This document shows, one piece after another, positions 6,601 to 6,996 of a stretch of DNA of 6,996 nt (positions within the stretch are counted from its first letter, which is position 1; each line of letters opens with the position of its first letter). A program made the translations under genes and the position numbers. Source of the stretch: JBBRXJ01 sp038248505 (GTDB lineage Bacteria; Bacteroidota; Bacteroidia; Bacteroidales; JBBRXJ01). The notes under the pieces were generated by a model. That model ran no database searches. It saw only the letters and a program-made list of their open reading frames with translations, and was not told the DNA's origin. Where the stretch lies: contig JBBRXJ010000111.1 of the NCBI GenBank assembly GCA_038248505.1, positions 1-6,996 of the forward strand, read 5' to 3'.

Positions 6601-6831
6601 TGTGTCATTTGAATTGTATAAATAATTCTTTAATGAATAACCATCATATTTTGATAAGCCATTAATAGTTCCTATCCAAATAAAACCATATTTATCTTGA
6701 GCAATTTTTGTTACAAATGCGTTTGGTAAACCGTCATAGGTAGTGATGTTTCCAAATCGCTCCTGTTGTGCATTAGCAGATAGGTTTATTATACAGATTA
6801 GTATAATTGTTTTTAATATAGCTGATTTCAT
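3682..6831 (-). CDS. Periplasmic two-propeller sensor histidine kinase (Reg_prop/Y_Y_Y/HisKA/HATPase)
   Basis: This 1049-residue inner-membrane kinase senses a periplasmic signal and autophosphorylates in the cytoplasm. A signal peptide (residues 1-21, cut likely after SANA, before QQE) is followed by 14 blade-like repeats of the Reg_prop type, for example GFIWIGTINGLSKYD, GLIFIATHKGVVTYD (about 322-337) and GLIYAGGSGGISVFNP (about 612-627), consistent with two seven-bladed propellers. Next come a Y_Y_Y immunoglobulin-like domain (about 680-748; YAYMLDGLDNRWY, LPSGKYTLNLIALD), one membrane helix (about 752-772), a coiled coil (about 773-822), HisKA with phospho-acceptor His831 in GHDLKNPF, and HATPase with the N box (Asn944, Asn948), DNGIG (Asp976) and GTGLGL (about 1005-1010). 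It ends there: the receiver and AraC-type DNA-binding domain of classical hybrid two-component systems are absent. In that family propeller ligands are often glycan breakdown products, but nothing here names a ligand. ATG 6831 is fixed by the signal peptide. The kinase is convergent with the lone receiver gene. Confidence 0.95.
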   Translation of the reverse strand: MKSAILKTIILICIINLSANAQQERFGNITTYDGLPNAFVTKIAQDKYGFIWIGTINGLSKYDGYSLKNYLYNSNDTNSIPYNEITCLYIDNNGSLYVGTEKGISKYNYESETFSSAHPNDISLNNKINCIIRHNDQGLLIGSPNGLFRYNEISKRSEEIKIANYNKPDIRDLYIDKNNYVWIAMNNYPLTQLWFNDKKIEAKQHLLYPNPKDIRNIFLSTIAPEDNGLLWIGQYTNGVSLYDPLKKKIIDRLSQEEAGSKKLQNNSIECLLRTNDGSLFIANEGLYIYSKNELVAYKKNFLKENEFVDNTITDIIQSRDGLIFIATHKGVVTYDPSVDKVKCFIHPKGLTDYYFSVCNGIIPEENEIFTCMWTHGNYSQWNKKTAVYKDFNTSSISNIRNFKKESDGTLIIAPLYSEIQLIQKDNILKLNIEGEKKFTMIEGDSVYITIKNSLYLYDKRKMRGETLFTVAGESLQSIIKDESGLFWINGEYSLISYNPKTNIYDVYKIITEENTKFSYPLCIKEDTIYCASLLGIVEFNTRTKQFKHYETSFNTQLDYVKSALTDYNRRVWFFGYRNVHVLDLKSAIIYTLDTRSVFHNIGFNHNSCILNNDGLIYAGGSGGISVFNPALMLQDTLSFKPSFTELKIFDDIIKPGTKSILKKSITECRLIEFNYKQTVFTIAFSLLKYSTKNKIKYAYMLDGLDNRWYNLETKNSILFTHLPSGKYTLNLIALDENGKVHEADPLIIIIHPPFWLTWWFITLLIGGIIISAIWYYYNRTKNILEQNKKLNLMVRERTEQLFEQKDVIERKNKELANLNASKDKLFSVIGHDLKNPFHAISGFGSILLNNYEEYSDEQKMELIKLMQSSSENAISLLENLLHWSRSNMNKIAYKPIPCNLAVIINDNVKYLRILAENKKIQIKTTGESTNLLADYDMISTVIRNLMANAIKFTPENGSITIHSEENDKSIFFSISDNGIGMNKETINKLFRENHFHTTQGTQGETGTGLGLHLCKEFVERNKGIITITSEVGKGSTFKVEFPFTKKKLE

Positions 6832-6863
6832 TTGGAAATTGTTTATATAATTTTACATTGTTG

Positions 6864-6878
6864 TCCGGTAAAACCGGA
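6864..6878. repeat. Short GC-rich hairpin (6-bp arms) in the kinase leader
   Basis: TCCGGT (6864-6869) and ACCGGA (6873-6878) are exact reverse complements around an AAA loop (TTT loop on the minus strand). The hairpin lies 33-47 bases upstream of the kinase ATG. It could form in the 5' leader of the kinase transcript or be a regulator site. A U-tract does not follow closely on either strand. Confidence 0.45.
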
Positions 6879-6896
6879 ATATAGTTAATTTTTATT

Positions 6897-6945
6897 CTTA
6901 CTTGCCTGATAATCAGGTAAGCTATTTTGGTTTTTCAAAAGTAAG
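6897..6945. repeat. Nested inverted repeats upstream of the kinase
   Basis: An inner dyad joins CTTGCCTGAT (6901-6910) with ATCAGGTAAG (6912-6921), 9 of 10 positions pairing around one central base; the mismatch is a G-U pair in plus-strand RNA. An outer pair joins CTTACTT (6897-6903) with AAGTAAG (6939-6945). The inner dyad lies just after the possible stop codons of a minus-strand gene entering from the right, so it may be a terminator stem, although no U-run follows. It may equally be an operator for the kinase gene. Confidence 0.4.
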
Positions 6946-6996
6946 CCCCCTGCAATTTGGGGAATAACGAATTCTGATACTCAATTTCATCTTCCC
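6935..6996 (-). CDS. Possible C-terminal end of an upstream minus-strand gene (partial)
   Basis: On the minus strand one frame is open from the window edge to TGA at 6935-6937 and reads EDEIEYQNSLFPKLQGAYF, which looks like an ordinary protein C-terminus. A second frame is also open, ending in TAG at 6922-6924 (GKMKLSIRIRYSPNCRGLTFEKPK in short pieces). With only about 20 codons visible, chance cannot be excluded and the choice of frame is uncertain. If real, the gene would end about 100 bp upstream of the kinase start, on the same strand. No function can be assigned. Confidence 0.25.
   Translation of the reverse strand, partial: EDEIEYQNSLFPKLQGAYF

Noticed and set aside
6946..6962. CCCC...GGGG dyad (6947-6950 with 6959-6962) as a terminator or element end
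   Set aside because: It has only four pairs with an 8-base loop and falls within the possible coding end of an upstream gene; too weak to call.

Overview
The window looks like a piece of a low-GC Bacteroidota chromosome. The evidence is the AT-rich sequence, the A-rich and Shine-Dalgarno-poor start regions, and above all a very large periplasmic-propeller sensor kinase (Reg_prop repeats plus Y_Y_Y domain) of a kind typical of that phylum. The exact genus cannot be read from the sequence.

Layout from left to right. Positions 1-614 (minus) hold the N-terminal two thirds of an EamA/DMT-family membrane transporter that runs off the left edge. Its leader (615-672) contains a degenerate direct repeat and a GC-rich 14-bp palindrome. 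Positions 695-1957 (minus) encode a zinc-binding medium-chain dehydrogenase resembling L-sorbose-1-phosphate reductase. Positions 2104-2595 (minus) encode a 163-residue protein of unknown function. These three minus-strand genes could be co-transcribed in the order unknown protein, dehydrogenase, transporter, but the gaps (146 and 80 bp) do not prove an operon. Next comes an AT-rich stretch of about 700 bp (2596-3296) with no convincing gene, but with a strong 11-bp inverted repeat, a direct repeat and a candidate promoter.

The right half is a two-component signalling pair. A stand-alone 125-residue receiver protein (3297-3674, plus) faces tail-to-tail, 7 bp apart, a 1049-residue sensor histidine kinase (3682-6831, minus). 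The kinase has a signal peptide, 14 recognisable propeller blades, a Y_Y_Y domain, one transmembrane helix, a coiled coil, HisKA (His831) and HATPase domains. It lacks the receiver and AraC-type DNA-binding modules that are fused onto classical hybrid two-component systems of this architecture. The neighbouring lone receiver may be its phosphorylation partner; this is inference from position. Beyond the kinase start lies a leader with nested inverted repeats, and possibly the last codons of another minus-strand gene at the right edge.

Nothing in the window is clearly a mobile element, CRISPR array, rRNA or tRNA. The most distinctive points are the split kinase/receiver arrangement, the unknown 163-residue protein with a faint ADP-ribosyltransferase-like pattern, and several structured intergenic sequences.
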